NCBI RefSeq assembly: GCF_036924535.1
Contig: NZ_JAZHRT010000001.1
Location: 5,332,001 to 5,396,000 of the forward strand
Direction of reading: 5' to 3'
Length of the DNA: 64,000 nt
Origin: Bradyrhizobium sp. AZCC 2262
GTDB lineage: Bacteria; Pseudomonadota; Alphaproteobacteria; Rhizobiales; Xanthobacteraceae
Positions 34,699 through 42,186 of this stretch are shown piece by piece; the first letter of the stretch is position 1, and the number at the start of each line of letters is the position of its first letter. The translations under genes and the position numbers were made by a program. The notes below the pieces were generated by a model. The model ran no database searches, was not told the DNA's origin, and saw only the letters and a program-made list of their open reading frames with translations.

Positions 34699-34893
34699 TC
34701 TTCCGCTCCCCGTCGCACGTTCCGCCGGTTATTTGAACCGGTCTAATTGCGAACAGAATGCACCGGTTTTGCTATGCGTGCCCAGCGTGAACTCATGGCG
34801 ACAGGACATATCTCGCTTGCCTCAGGGATCAGCCCGCCTCTTGCCGAAAACCGCCTTCTTTGAAACGCTGGGGAGTAAAGGGAGACACCAGGG

Positions 34894-35835
34894 ATGACAG
34901 AGCCGGCGTTCAGGACCGAGATATTGGAGAGCGGCAATCTGCTGGTGGGGCCATGGCGCAGCCCGAAGCAGATGCTTCACGCGCAGGTCTACGACTCCCA
35001 CGCCTCGATCCACGACGATGCGACCGCGCAAAAGCTCGGCTTTCAGGGCGGCACCATCGAGGGCCCGACCCATTTCAGCCAGTTCGCGCCATTGTGCGAG
35101 CGCATCTGGGGCCAGGCCTGGTTTGAGACCGGATGCCTTTCGGCCCACTACCGCAACCCCGCCTTCGAGGGCGAGGAGGTGCAGGCCAATATCGAAAAGC
35201 CGAAGCCGGGCCAGACCATCTGCGCGATCGGCATGACCAAGCGCGACGGCACGGAGATTTTGCGCGGCACGGCGTCGGTCGGCGATGTGGCGGACACGGC
35301 GCTTTCCCGGCGGCTTGGCGAACTGAAACCGCTCGCCGATCCCGTCATTCTGGCCGACCTCAAGGTTGGCATGAAGACATCCCGCCAGACGGTCAGAATG
35401 GATTTCGACCAGCACATGGGCGACCTCTATCCGTTTTCGCTGGCGGAGAAGCTGAAGGTGATCACCGAACCCTCAGCGTACTATTCGCAGGAGCTCAATC
35501 CCTGGGGACGAGCGATCATCCCCGTGGAGATGCTGAGCGTGCTGTTTCAGTACCGCGCCCGCGAGGACAAGCTGCCGGTGCGCGGGCCTGCTGTCGGGCT
35601 GTTCGCCGATCAGGAAATCCGCCTGCTGCGCGGGCCGCTATTCGCAGGCGAAAGCTACGTCACCGAACGCGAAGTCGTTGCGCTGAGCGGCAGCCGCCGC
35701 ACCGAAAGCGTGTGGATGCGCACGACGGTATTCGGGGCCGACAACACGCCGGTCGCGACCATGCTGCTGAACCTTGCGAGCATCAAGGATTCCTACGCCA
35801 ACTACGAGCGGGAGCACAAAGCGCTCTACGGCTAA
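34894..35835 (+). CDS. Probable double-hotdog-fold protein (MaoC/thioesterase-like)
   Basis: This 313-residue protein has no signal peptide or membrane segment. The N-terminal half (QGGTIEGPTHFSQFAPL, then HYRNPAFEGEEVQ) and the C-terminal half (EMLSVLFQYRARE and LFAGESYVTEREVVALSGSRRTES) both show the pattern of hotdog domains found in MaoC-type hydratases and thioesterases. A catalytic Asp/His pair is not certain. It starts the plus-strand set with a CMD-like gene and an SDR gene, consistent with a CoA-thioester degradation pathway. The function is inferred from fold only. Confidence 0.7.
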   Translation: MTEPAFRTEILESGNLLVGPWRSPKQMLHAQVYDSHASIHDDATAQKLGFQGGTIEGPTHFSQFAPLCERIWGQAWFETGCLSAHYRNPAFEGEEVQANIEKPKPGQTICAIGMTKRDGTEILRGTASVGDVADTALSRRLGELKPLADPVILADLKVGMKTSRQTVRMDFDQHMGDLYPFSLAEKLKVITEPSAYYSQELNPWGRAIIPVEMLSVLFQYRAREDKLPVRGPAVGLFADQEIRLLRGPLFAGESYVTEREVVALSGSRRTESVWMRTTVFGADNTPVATMLLNLASIKDSYANYEREHKALYG

Positions 35836-35886
35836 AGCGTTTTCCAGCGAAGTGGAGACCGGTTCGCGTCAGCAAAACGCGTCAAA
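35836..35886 (+). repeat. Dispersed 50-bp repeat, copy D
   Basis: It begins AGCGTTTTCCAGCGAAGTGG and ends CAAAACGCGTCAAA, and starts directly after the stop codon of the preceding gene (which ends at 35835). It lies inside the presumed operon 34894-37291, so it is probably transcribed and may act as an intercistronic hairpin. Confidence 0.72.
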
Positions 35887-35934
35887 TTAAAAGTGTGAGC
35901 CCGATCCGCTATCGCCAACAAGGACAACAATAAA

Positions 35935-36489
35935 ATGGCCCGCCTGCCCTATCTCGAAGCCGACCAGGTCGCCCCCGAATACCGCGACATGCTCAAGCGC
36001 AACACGAACCTGCACAAGCTGCTGGTGAACTCGCCCGACATGGCGCGCGCCTTCAACGGCGTCGGCGGCTTCATCCGCTTCAAGAGCAAGCTCGATCCGC
36101 GCCTGCGCGAACTCGCGATCCTCCAGGTCGGCTGGATGGAAAAGTCAGAGTACGAGTTCACTCACCACGTGAGGATCGGCAAGGAGTTCGGGGTCACCGA
36201 CGACGATATCGCCGCCCTGATGGCCGAGACCGAGGGCAAGCCCTCAATGCTCGAGCCGCTGGCGAAGGCAATCCTCCGTGGCGCCCGCGAGATGGTGCGG
36301 GAGCTTGCGATGTCGGAGGCAACGTTCTCTGAGATCAAGCAAAAACTCTCCGACGAGCACATGGTCGACCTCGTGCTCACCATCGCCTTCTACTGCGCCG
36401 TGGTCCGCGTGCTGGCGACGATGAAGATCGACAACGAACCCCATTACAAAGAGGTACTGCAACAGTACCCGATCCCGGGAGTGGAATGA
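35935..36489 (+). CDS. Carboxymuconolactone decarboxylase family protein
   Basis: This 184-residue, all-helical protein of the CMD/AhpD superfamily has the core RELAILQVGWMEKSEYEFTHH and a following HVRIGKEFGVTDDDI. The thiol pair CxxC of the AhpD peroxidase branch is absent, so it resembles the decarboxylase-like branch. In aromatic catabolism such enzymes remove CO2 from carboxymuconolactone, but many members have unknown substrates. It ends one base before the SDR start codon, so it is translated together with it. Confidence 0.88.
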   Translation: MARLPYLEADQVAPEYRDMLKRNTNLHKLLVNSPDMARAFNGVGGFIRFKSKLDPRLRELAILQVGWMEKSEYEFTHHVRIGKEFGVTDDDIAALMAETEGKPSMLEPLAKAILRGAREMVRELAMSEATFSEIKQKLSDEHMVDLVLTIAFYCAVVRVLATMKIDNEPHYKEVLQQYPIPGVE

Positions 36490-36490
36490 G

Positions 36491-37291
36491 ATGCGCCTGA
36501 AAGATCGTGTCGCCATCGTCGTCGGCGCCGGACAGAGCCCCGGGGAAGGCATCGGCAACGGCCGCGCCACCGCCCTGACCTTTGCGCGCGAAGGCGCCAA
36601 GGTGTTGTGTGTCGACCACAATCTGGCCTCTGCCCAGGAGACCGTCGACATGATCGCCGCCAAGGAAGGCACCGCGGCGGCATTCAAGGCCGACGTCACC
36701 AAAAATACCGACCTCAAGGCGATGGTAGAGGATGCGCATGCCCGCTGGGGCCGCGTCGACATCCTGCACAACAATGTCGGCGTCAGCCTGTCCGGCGGCG
36801 ACGCCGAGCTGCTCGACATATCGGAGGAAGCGTTCGACCGCTGCGTGGCGATCAACCTGAAGAGCTGCGTGCTGGCCGCCAAGCACGTGATCCCGATCAT
36901 GCGGGCGCAGAAAAGTGGCGCGATCATCAACATCTCGTCGATGGCCGCGATCACCACCTACCCCTATGTGGCCTACAAGGCGACCAAGTCGGCGATGATC
37001 GCCTTCACCGAACAGCTCGCCTATCAGAACGCGCAATACGGCATCCGCGCCAACGTCATCCTGCCCGGGCTGATGAACACGCCGATGGCGGTCGACACCC
37101 GCGCGCGCGAATGGGGGAAGAGCCGCGCCGAAGTCGAGGCCGAGCGCGACGCCAAAGTTCCGCTGCGCCACAAGATGGGCACCGGCTGGGACGTCGCCAA
37201 CGCCGCGCTGTTTCTCGCGTCCGACGAAGCGAGTTTCATTACCGGCGTGACGTTGCCGGTCGATGGCGGATCGAGCGTGCGGCGGGGATAG
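36491..37291 (+). CDS. SDR-family oxidoreductase
   Basis: This 266-residue short-chain dehydrogenase has the NAD-binding loop VGAGQSPGEGIGNG (a longer version of TGxxxGIG), HNNVGVSLSGG, the catalytic Ser in NISSMAA, the Tyr-x-x-x-Lys in AYKATK and the C-terminal PVDGG motif. It should oxidise or reduce a hydroxy/keto substrate, perhaps the product of its neighbours. ATG 36491 lies one base after the stop of the CMD-like gene. Confidence 0.92.
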   Translation: MRLKDRVAIVVGAGQSPGEGIGNGRATALTFAREGAKVLCVDHNLASAQETVDMIAAKEGTAAAFKADVTKNTDLKAMVEDAHARWGRVDILHNNVGVSLSGGDAELLDISEEAFDRCVAINLKSCVLAAKHVIPIMRAQKSGAIINISSMAAITTYPYVAYKATKSAMIAFTEQLAYQNAQYGIRANVILPGLMNTPMAVDTRAREWGKSRAEVEAERDAKVPLRHKMGTGWDVANAALFLASDEASFITGVTLPVDGGSSVRRG

Positions 37292-37296
37292 ATCGC

Positions 37297-37380
37297 AGGG
37301 TGGGCAAAGGCGCACTTCGCGCCGTGCCCACCATCGCGCATTCCGGTCAAAATGGTGGGACGCGTCGCTTTGCCCACCCT
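37297..37380. repeat. AGGGTGGGCAAAG palindromic repeat
   Basis: The ends AGGGTGGGCAAAGGCG and CGCTTTGCCCACCCT are near-perfect inverted repeats, with inner GTGCCCACC and GGTGGGAC arms. It starts five bases after the SDR gene and may end its transcript. Confidence 0.72.
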
Positions 37381-37385
37381 CATAT

Positions 37386-38957
37386 GAGGGCTTTTGAGTC
37401 AAGCATCCCGACCGGGGCTTGGATGTGATTTTTTGCATTCGGTGGAGCGGCGGCGCGCGGAGCCATGCGTAGCGCAGCGTGCCGCCGCGGTCGGTGCGCT
37501 CAGGAACTGGCTTCCGGCGATTTATGCAGCATCTCACTGCATCACCTCATATCCGGTCGGGCGTTTTGCAGCCCGGTACCCACATTCCGCATGCATGCGG
37601 CGAGGAAGCCATGAGGATGAGACCCATCTACGAAGCGGCCTGTTGATTTGGCCCAAGGGTGGCACGGTCATCATCCATTCCGCGCTGACCGCGGCCGACG
37701 CCGCGACGCTGACGCGTTGCTTGAAACGTTTACGCCTTCGCGGCCTTGAGCACGGCTCCTTCGGGAACCATGCCGGTTGTGAGGTAGCGCCAGAGCGCCA
37801 CCATCAGCTTGCGCGCCAAGGCCACGATGGCGATGCGCTTGTTGCGCTTGCTGGCATTGTTGTGGGTGCGGCTGCGGAACCATCGGGTGAGCGCACTCTC
37901 CGGCTGATGCCGCAGCCACAGCCAGGCCAGTTCGATCGCGGCGCAGCGGGCGCGTGGATTGCCCGCCTTGCTGATGCCCTGGTCGCGGTCGGTCCCGCCG
38001 CTCTGCCATGGACTGGGCGTCAGCCCGAAATAGCTCGCGACCTCACGCCGATTACGAAAGTCCTTGTAGAACACCTCGCTGGTCAGCGTCGTCGCGAACG
38101 CCGGACCGAGGCATTTGAGCCGGAGCAACAGTTCGCTGCGCTCGGTCATCTGCGCCGCCGCAGGTGCCGGATCCGCTTGAGCCGACGCCTGTGCGAGTTC
38201 CTCGAGCCGTTCGCGCACCAGCATCAGCCGTGCGTGCTCGTGCCTGATCTCCGCCAGCATCCGTGGCGGCACCGCCTGGCCCTGCCAATCCCGCTGCGCC
38301 GAAAGCCAGCTCAGCCAGTCACGCCGGCGCGGGTTCCCCACCGCCATGCCCAACAATCGCAGCAGCGCCTTGATCCGGGTGGTGTGCGCGGTTTGCTCCT
38401 TGATCAGCCGGCCGCGTTCACGGCTGGTGCGGCGGGCGTCCTCTTGCTCCGGCGCAGGTGCCCGCACGATCCGCACCACCTGCGGCTCACCGCGCAGATA
38501 CGCCATCAGCGTCCGTAGCATCTTCTCGCCATCGATCCGGTCGGTCTTCACCCGCCGTGCCCGCTGATCCACCGCTATGCTCGCAGGGTCAAACACGTAG
38601 TTCGTGATCCCGGCAGCCAGCAGAAGCCGATGCAGCCAGAACCCGTCGTAGCCCGCTTCGTAGCAGCTCACCACCGCCGGAACGGCTCCCAGCGCCCGGG
38701 CCGCCCGCTCCCGAACCTGACCGATCAGCGCCAGCAGCGCAGCATGATCGCCGCCCTCCAGCTTGTGACGCGACATCTTGCCTTTGTCCGGACTGTGCAG
38801 CGTTACCAGCCAGCTCTTCTGGCTCAGTTCAATCGCAACGAAAATCGTGCCACAATGCCCGGCGGTGGGCGTGTCTACGGTCGATGCTTGCATCTGGCTC
38901 TCCGATGGTTCGAGTGTGGAAACCCAAACCTACCGGAAAGGGCACGCTCACCGCCCC
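37386..38957 (-). mobile_element. IS110-family insertion sequence (boundaries approximate)
   Basis: The transposase gene at 37730-38893 marks the element. Its ends cannot be placed: IS110 elements lack usual terminal inverted repeats and I found no direct target duplication. The given limits are the free space between the repeat at 37380 and the first ATG of the next gene. The 3' side of the transposase has about 340 bases without a gene, while the 5' side has about 60-110. IS110-family elements encode a bridge RNA in one long non-coding end, so here the 3' side (37386-37729) is the place where it could lie, as in the IS1111 group. No RNA structure was computed. Confidence 0.6.
37730..38893 (-). 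CDS. IS110-family transposase (DEDD recombinase)
   Basis: This 387-residue RNA-guided DNA recombinase of the IS110 family has an N-terminal RuvC-like domain (about 15-175) and a C-terminal Transposase_20 domain (about 250-345). The acidic positions are seen in VAIELSQKSW (Glu instead of the more common Asp), SCYEAGYDG and KTDRIDGEKML. The C-terminal domain has LKCLGPAFATTL, SYFGLTP and the serine region SKAGNPRAR. The frame is intact, so the element may be active. It lies on the minus strand between the SDR gene and the ester-cyclase-like gene. Confidence 0.93.
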   Translation of the reverse strand: MQASTVDTPTAGHCGTIFVAIELSQKSWLVTLHSPDKGKMSRHKLEGGDHAALLALIGQVRERAARALGAVPAVVSCYEAGYDGFWLHRLLLAAGITNYVFDPASIAVDQRARRVKTDRIDGEKMLRTLMAYLRGEPQVVRIVRAPAPEQEDARRTSRERGRLIKEQTAHTTRIKALLRLLGMAVGNPRRRDWLSWLSAQRDWQGQAVPPRMLAEIRHEHARLMLVRERLEELAQASAQADPAPAAAQMTERSELLLRLKCLGPAFATTLTSEVFYKDFRNRREVASYFGLTPSPWQSGGTDRDQGISKAGNPRARCAAIELAWLWLRHQPESALTRWFRSRTHNNASKRNKRIAIVALARKLMVALWRYLTTGMVPEGAVLKAAKA

Positions 38958-39005
38958 ATGGAATCTACGGCGGCTACACCCGCGCAAGAAAGGCAGCGCA
39001 TTTCC

Positions 39006-39392
39006 GTGACCAAAGCCGACCTTTCCGACCTCTATCGAAACTACATTGCCTGCCTGAACAAGCAGGACTGGCCGATGCTGGGCGAGTTCGTTCATCACGA
39101 CGTGGTCCACAACGGCCGGCGGATCGGCTTGTCAGGCTATCTCGAAATGCTGGAGCGAGACTTTGATGAAATTCCCGACCTTCATTTCAACATCCAGATG
39201 CTGATTGCCGATCCACCCTATATTGCCAGCCGGCTAAGCTTCGACTGCACGCCGAAGGGAAGCTTTCTTGGCCTCCAGGTCGGCGGGAAGAGAGTTTCAT
39301 TCACCGAGAATGTTTTCTACGAGTTTCGGAACGACAAGATTCGCGAAGTTTGGTCGGTGATAGACAAGGCGGCCATCGAAGCCCAGCTTTAG
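39006..39392 (+). CDS. SnoaL-like ester cyclase family protein
   Basis: This protein of about 128 residues has the NTF2/SnoaL-like fold (ester cyclase or polyketide-cyclase type), seen from LYRNYIACLNKQDWPMLGEFVHHDV and the strand pattern up to FYEFRNDKIREVWSVIDK. Many members have no known substrate. GTG 39006 (VTKADLSDLY) matches where I expect homologs to begin; ATG 38958 in the same frame would add 16 residues that may come from IS-adjacent DNA. It lies directly behind the 5' side of the IS110 element, which may have displaced its native promoter. Confidence 0.75.
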   Translation: MTKADLSDLYRNYIACLNKQDWPMLGEFVHHDVVHNGRRIGLSGYLEMLERDFDEIPDLHFNIQMLIADPPYIASRLSFDCTPKGSFLGLQVGGKRVSFTENVFYEFRNDKIREVWSVIDKAAIEAQL

Positions 39393-39722
39393 CGGCCAAT
39401 ATGGTCACGCGCTCCGCCGGCGCGAGGAAGGCGTGTTCCTGATGCCCGCCGTTTACCTTTGATTAGTAACTTTCTCTTAAGGGTTGCGGCGATTGGGCGG
39501 TCTTTTTGACCCGCCCCTGTTCACGCAATTTTGCGCCGGCGTTTTTTATTCGGCCATCTGTGTGATTCGACACATTCAATCGATTCCAGTGACACGATGA
39601 TGTGACAAGCCGCATCGTCGCTTGTCGAAATACCGACTCGTTGCAGTCGCACCAATTTCACGTGCGGTCGCTATGAGGCACCACAAGAATTGTGGCACGC
39701 GCTGCAAGAATGCCGAGGCACC
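39393..39722. other. Intergenic region with terminator-like structures
   Basis: No gene is seen in about 330 bases. GGGCGG (39495-39500) and CCGCCC (39511-39516) flank a T-rich loop. A GC-rich GCGCCGGCG followed by six Ts lies near 39532-39547 and may end the ester-cyclase transcript. The right part probably holds the promoter of the next small gene. Confidence 0.4.
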
Positions 39723-39947
39723 ATGAACGAAGAATTCGACTACGACCTGACGCCGTCCCAGTGGGAAACCTTGAAAGCGTTGCGGACGCCGGCATCAAAG
39801 CTGCCGCGCATGAGCCGCCACACGATCGACGGCCTGATCGCGCTCGAACTCGCCGCCATGAACGGTGACACGCCCGCCATCACCGCGAAGGGACGCAAGG
39901 TGCTGATTCGCGGCTCGTCGCTGCTGTTGCAGGATCTGGCGGCCTGA
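39723..39947 (+). CDS. Small conserved-looking hypothetical protein (74 residues)
   Basis: A soluble, mainly helical 74-residue protein starts MNEEFDYDLT. TPSQWETLKALRTP followed by SRHTIDGLIALELAAMNGDTP and ITAKGRKVLIRG has the look of a small winged-helix-like domain, with a helix-turn-helix and a basic C-terminal hairpin. I do not recognise a named family. ATG 39723 has GAGG just upstream; an in-frame ATG at 39690 is possible. It is a single gene. Confidence 0.65.
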   Translation: MNEEFDYDLTPSQWETLKALRTPASKLPRMSRHTIDGLIALELAAMNGDTPAITAKGRKVLIRGSSLLLQDLAA

Positions 39948-40176
39948 TTCGCGGCATTGCGCACCTGCAGCATAAATTCAGGATTGACCGCACCTGATTC
40001 CCTGACATATCGCAGTTACATCGACTGAGTGGCAACTAGGGTTCCGGATGGCGAGACCGCCATCGCCGGTCCGAGCGTTGCGGAAACCGCGCCAGCCCGC
40101 GGCTGCACCCGAGGGACAAAAGCCCAGAGGAGGAGATGTCGAGATCTTTGTTCGCGCCAGATGGCACGGAGGTCTC

Positions 40177-41055
40177 ATGTCGCTGCTCTCGCTAACCCTC
40201 GTCGTCCTCGCCGCCTTTATTCACGCCACATGGAATCTGCTGTCCAAGCGCGCCGCCGATGCCGGCCCGACCTTCGTCTTCGCCTACAATTTGTTCGCCT
40301 GCCTCGTCTATCTGCCGTGGATGATCTGGCTACTGATTTACGGTGACCTGCACTGGAACCTTCCGGTGGCCGGCTGCCTCGTGCTCAGCGCGGCCATTCA
40401 TCTGGCCTACAGCCTTTGCCTGCAGCGCGGCTATCAGGTCGCCGACCTCTCCGTGGTCTATCCGATCGCGCGCGGCACCGGACCGCTGCTGTCCTCGATC
40501 GGCGCGTTCATCCTGCTGCGCGAGACGCCGACCGCGCAGGGCATCTTTGGGCTGCTCGCCGTCGTCGCCGGGATCGGCTTGATCACCACGCAGGGCGATC
40601 TCTCGGCGTTTCGCCGCCCGCGCGGCCTCGACGGCGTGCGCTGGGGCACCGCGACGGGATCGCTGATCGCGGGCTACACCGTCGTCGACGGATACGGCGT
40701 CAAGCTGCTCGGCATTCACCCAGTCGTGCTCGACTGGATCACCAACCTGCTGCGCTTCTTCATCATGCTGCCGATCGTGCTTTCGAACCTGCCTCGCGCG
40801 AAGGAGAAGATGAAAGGCTATTGGCTGCTGGCATTCGGGGTCGGCGCGCTGTCGCCGCTGTCCTACATCCTCGTGCTCACAGCCATCGAGATGGGCGCCC
40901 CACTCAGCCTGGTCGCACCCGCGCGTGAAATGTCGATGATGGTGGGCGCGCTGTTCGGCATGCTGATCCTTGGCGAACGGGTCACGGCCTGGCGTGTGGC
41001 GGGGTGCGCAATCTTGATCGGGGGCGTCATCCTGCTCGGATCGGCGAAGGCTTAG
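40177..41055 (+). CDS. EamA/DMT-family transporter
   Basis: This 292-residue membrane protein has ten predicted helices in two EamA domains. ATG 40177 follows ACGGAGG with good spacing; the longer in-frame version from 40048 adds a basic, non-hydrophobic stretch and is unlikely. The substrate is unknown. Its last codon overlaps the end of the convergent cupin gene by four bases. Confidence 0.88.
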   Translation: MSLLSLTLVVLAAFIHATWNLLSKRAADAGPTFVFAYNLFACLVYLPWMIWLLIYGDLHWNLPVAGCLVLSAAIHLAYSLCLQRGYQVADLSVVYPIARGTGPLLSSIGAFILLRETPTAQGIFGLLAVVAGIGLITTQGDLSAFRRPRGLDGVRWGTATGSLIAGYTVVDGYGVKLLGIHPVVLDWITNLLRFFIMLPIVLSNLPRAKEKMKGYWLLAFGVGALSPLSYILVLTAIEMGAPLSLVAPAREMSMMVGALFGMLILGERVTAWRVAGCAILIGGVILLGSAKA

Positions 41056-41444
41056 CCAAATTCACACCGTTTCTCATCATCCGTCACCGGCGAGGTGATC
41101 ACCAGGAACACCAGATCGACCAGCCCGGAATTCGAAATCGCGTGTTCGACGCCGGGCGGCAGGAAGATGAAGTCGTGCTTGCGCACCACATGGTTCTTGC
41201 CGGCGATTTCTATCAGCCCCTCGCCTTCGAGCACGTGATAGATCTGCTCCTGCACGAGATGCTTGTGGCGCGCGACATGCGCCATCGGCTGGTACATCGA
41301 AATCCGATAGTCGATGTGGCGGGAGCCCGCGGTCTCCGGCATGACCAGCGGTTTTGACAGCGCGCCGCCGAAATGGTTGGGGAATTCCCGCCACGGCACT
41401 TCGGCGATGTTGCGGATGAAGGCGCCGTTGTTTTCCGAAGCCAT
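41052..41444 (-). CDS. Cupin-domain protein
   Basis: This 130-residue single-cupin protein has metal-ligand motif 1 ARHKHLVQEQIYHVLEGEG and motif 2 DFIFLPPGVEHAISN, with His/Glu positions for one metal ion. Such small cupins act as isomerases, dioxygenases or binding proteins. It is the last gene of the operon 43986-41052, after a ThDP enzyme and an atypical SDR, and overlaps the convergent EamA gene at its 3' end. Confidence 0.88.
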   Translation of the reverse strand: MASENNGAFIRNIAEVPWREFPNHFGGALSKPLVMPETAGSRHIDYRISMYQPMAHVARHKHLVQEQIYHVLEGEGLIEIAGKNHVVRKHDFIFLPPGVEHAISNSGLVDLVFLVITSPVTDDEKRCEFG

Positions 41445-41461
41445 GATGGCCTCCTCTGCCG

Positions 41462-42166
41462 TCAGATCACCAGCGCCCCGCCGTCGATATAGACGATCGA
41501 TCCGGTCGCAAAGCCGTTCGCCATGAAACCGAGGATCTGCCGCGCGATATCCTCAGCCGCGCCGACGCGGCCGACCGGCAGCGACGCCGCAGCTTTCGCC
41601 AGCATATCGCGCCGCGCCTCTTCCGGCATCGCGGCGCGGATCGGGGTGTCGATGATTCCGGGCGAGACCGCGTTGACGCGCACCGGCGCGAGTTCGAGCG
41701 CCAGCGCTCGCGAAAGCGATTCCAGGGCACCATTGGCGGCGCTGACGATCGCCGAATTCGGACGCGGACGAACGCTGAGGAATCCCGAGACCAGCGTCAA
41801 CGATCCGCCGGCGCGGATTTGCGCCTGCTGCGCGACCCGCCAGGCGCCCCAGAACTTGCCTTCCATGGTGGCGCGGACATCTGCCATCGCCACCGTCTTG
41901 AACGGACCGGTGCGAAGCTGCGCCGCCGTGACCACGACATGATCGACGGGACCGCAACGGCGGAATAATTCCGCCACGCTGTCATCGCTGGTGACGTCGG
42001 TTGGAATCGCGATCGCATTCAGCTTTTCGGCAGCCTTGTCGAGCCGCTCGACGTTGCGCGACGCGATGATGACATCGGCGCCCTCGCGCTTCGCCATCTC
42101 TGCGGTCGCAAGACCGATGCCGGAGGAACCACCGACGACGACGACTTTCTTGCCTGCAAGCAACAT
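41462..42166 (-). CDS. SDR-fold protein lacking the catalytic Tyr and Lys
   Basis: This 234-residue short-chain dehydrogenase-like protein has an intact nucleotide-binding loop (VGGSSGIG, residues 11-18) and the catalytic-type Ser127. Where the family has Tyr-x-x-x-Lys, the sequence reads VSAAN (residues 141-145), so both residues are missing. It may bind NAD(P)(H) and act as a non-classical reductase or a regulatory subunit. It lies 20 bases after the ThDP enzyme gene and 17 before the cupin gene, so it is in their operon. Confidence 0.88.
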   Translation of the reverse strand: MLLAGKKVVVVGGSSGIGLATAEMAKREGADVIIASRNVERLDKAAEKLNAIAIPTDVTSDDSVAELFRRCGPVDHVVVTAAQLRTGPFKTVAMADVRATMEGKFWGAWRVAQQAQIRAGGSLTLVSGFLSVRPRPNSAIVSAANGALESLSRALALELAPVRVNAVSPGIIDTPIRAAMPEEARRDMLAKAAASLPVGRVGAAEDIARQILGFMANGFATGSIVYIDGGALVI

Positions 42167-42186
42167 TAAGATTTCCTCCGACGAGA

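Noticed and set aside
33049..34746. 565-residue plus-strand frame opposite the indolepyruvate oxidoreductase
   Set aside because: Arg/His/Gln-rich shadow with no motif and no ribosome-binding site; the minus-strand enzyme is certain.
39691..39712. TGGCAC...TGCA resembling a sigma54 promoter
   Set aside because: The spacing between GG and GC is 8 instead of 10 bases, so it cannot function as a -24/-12 element.
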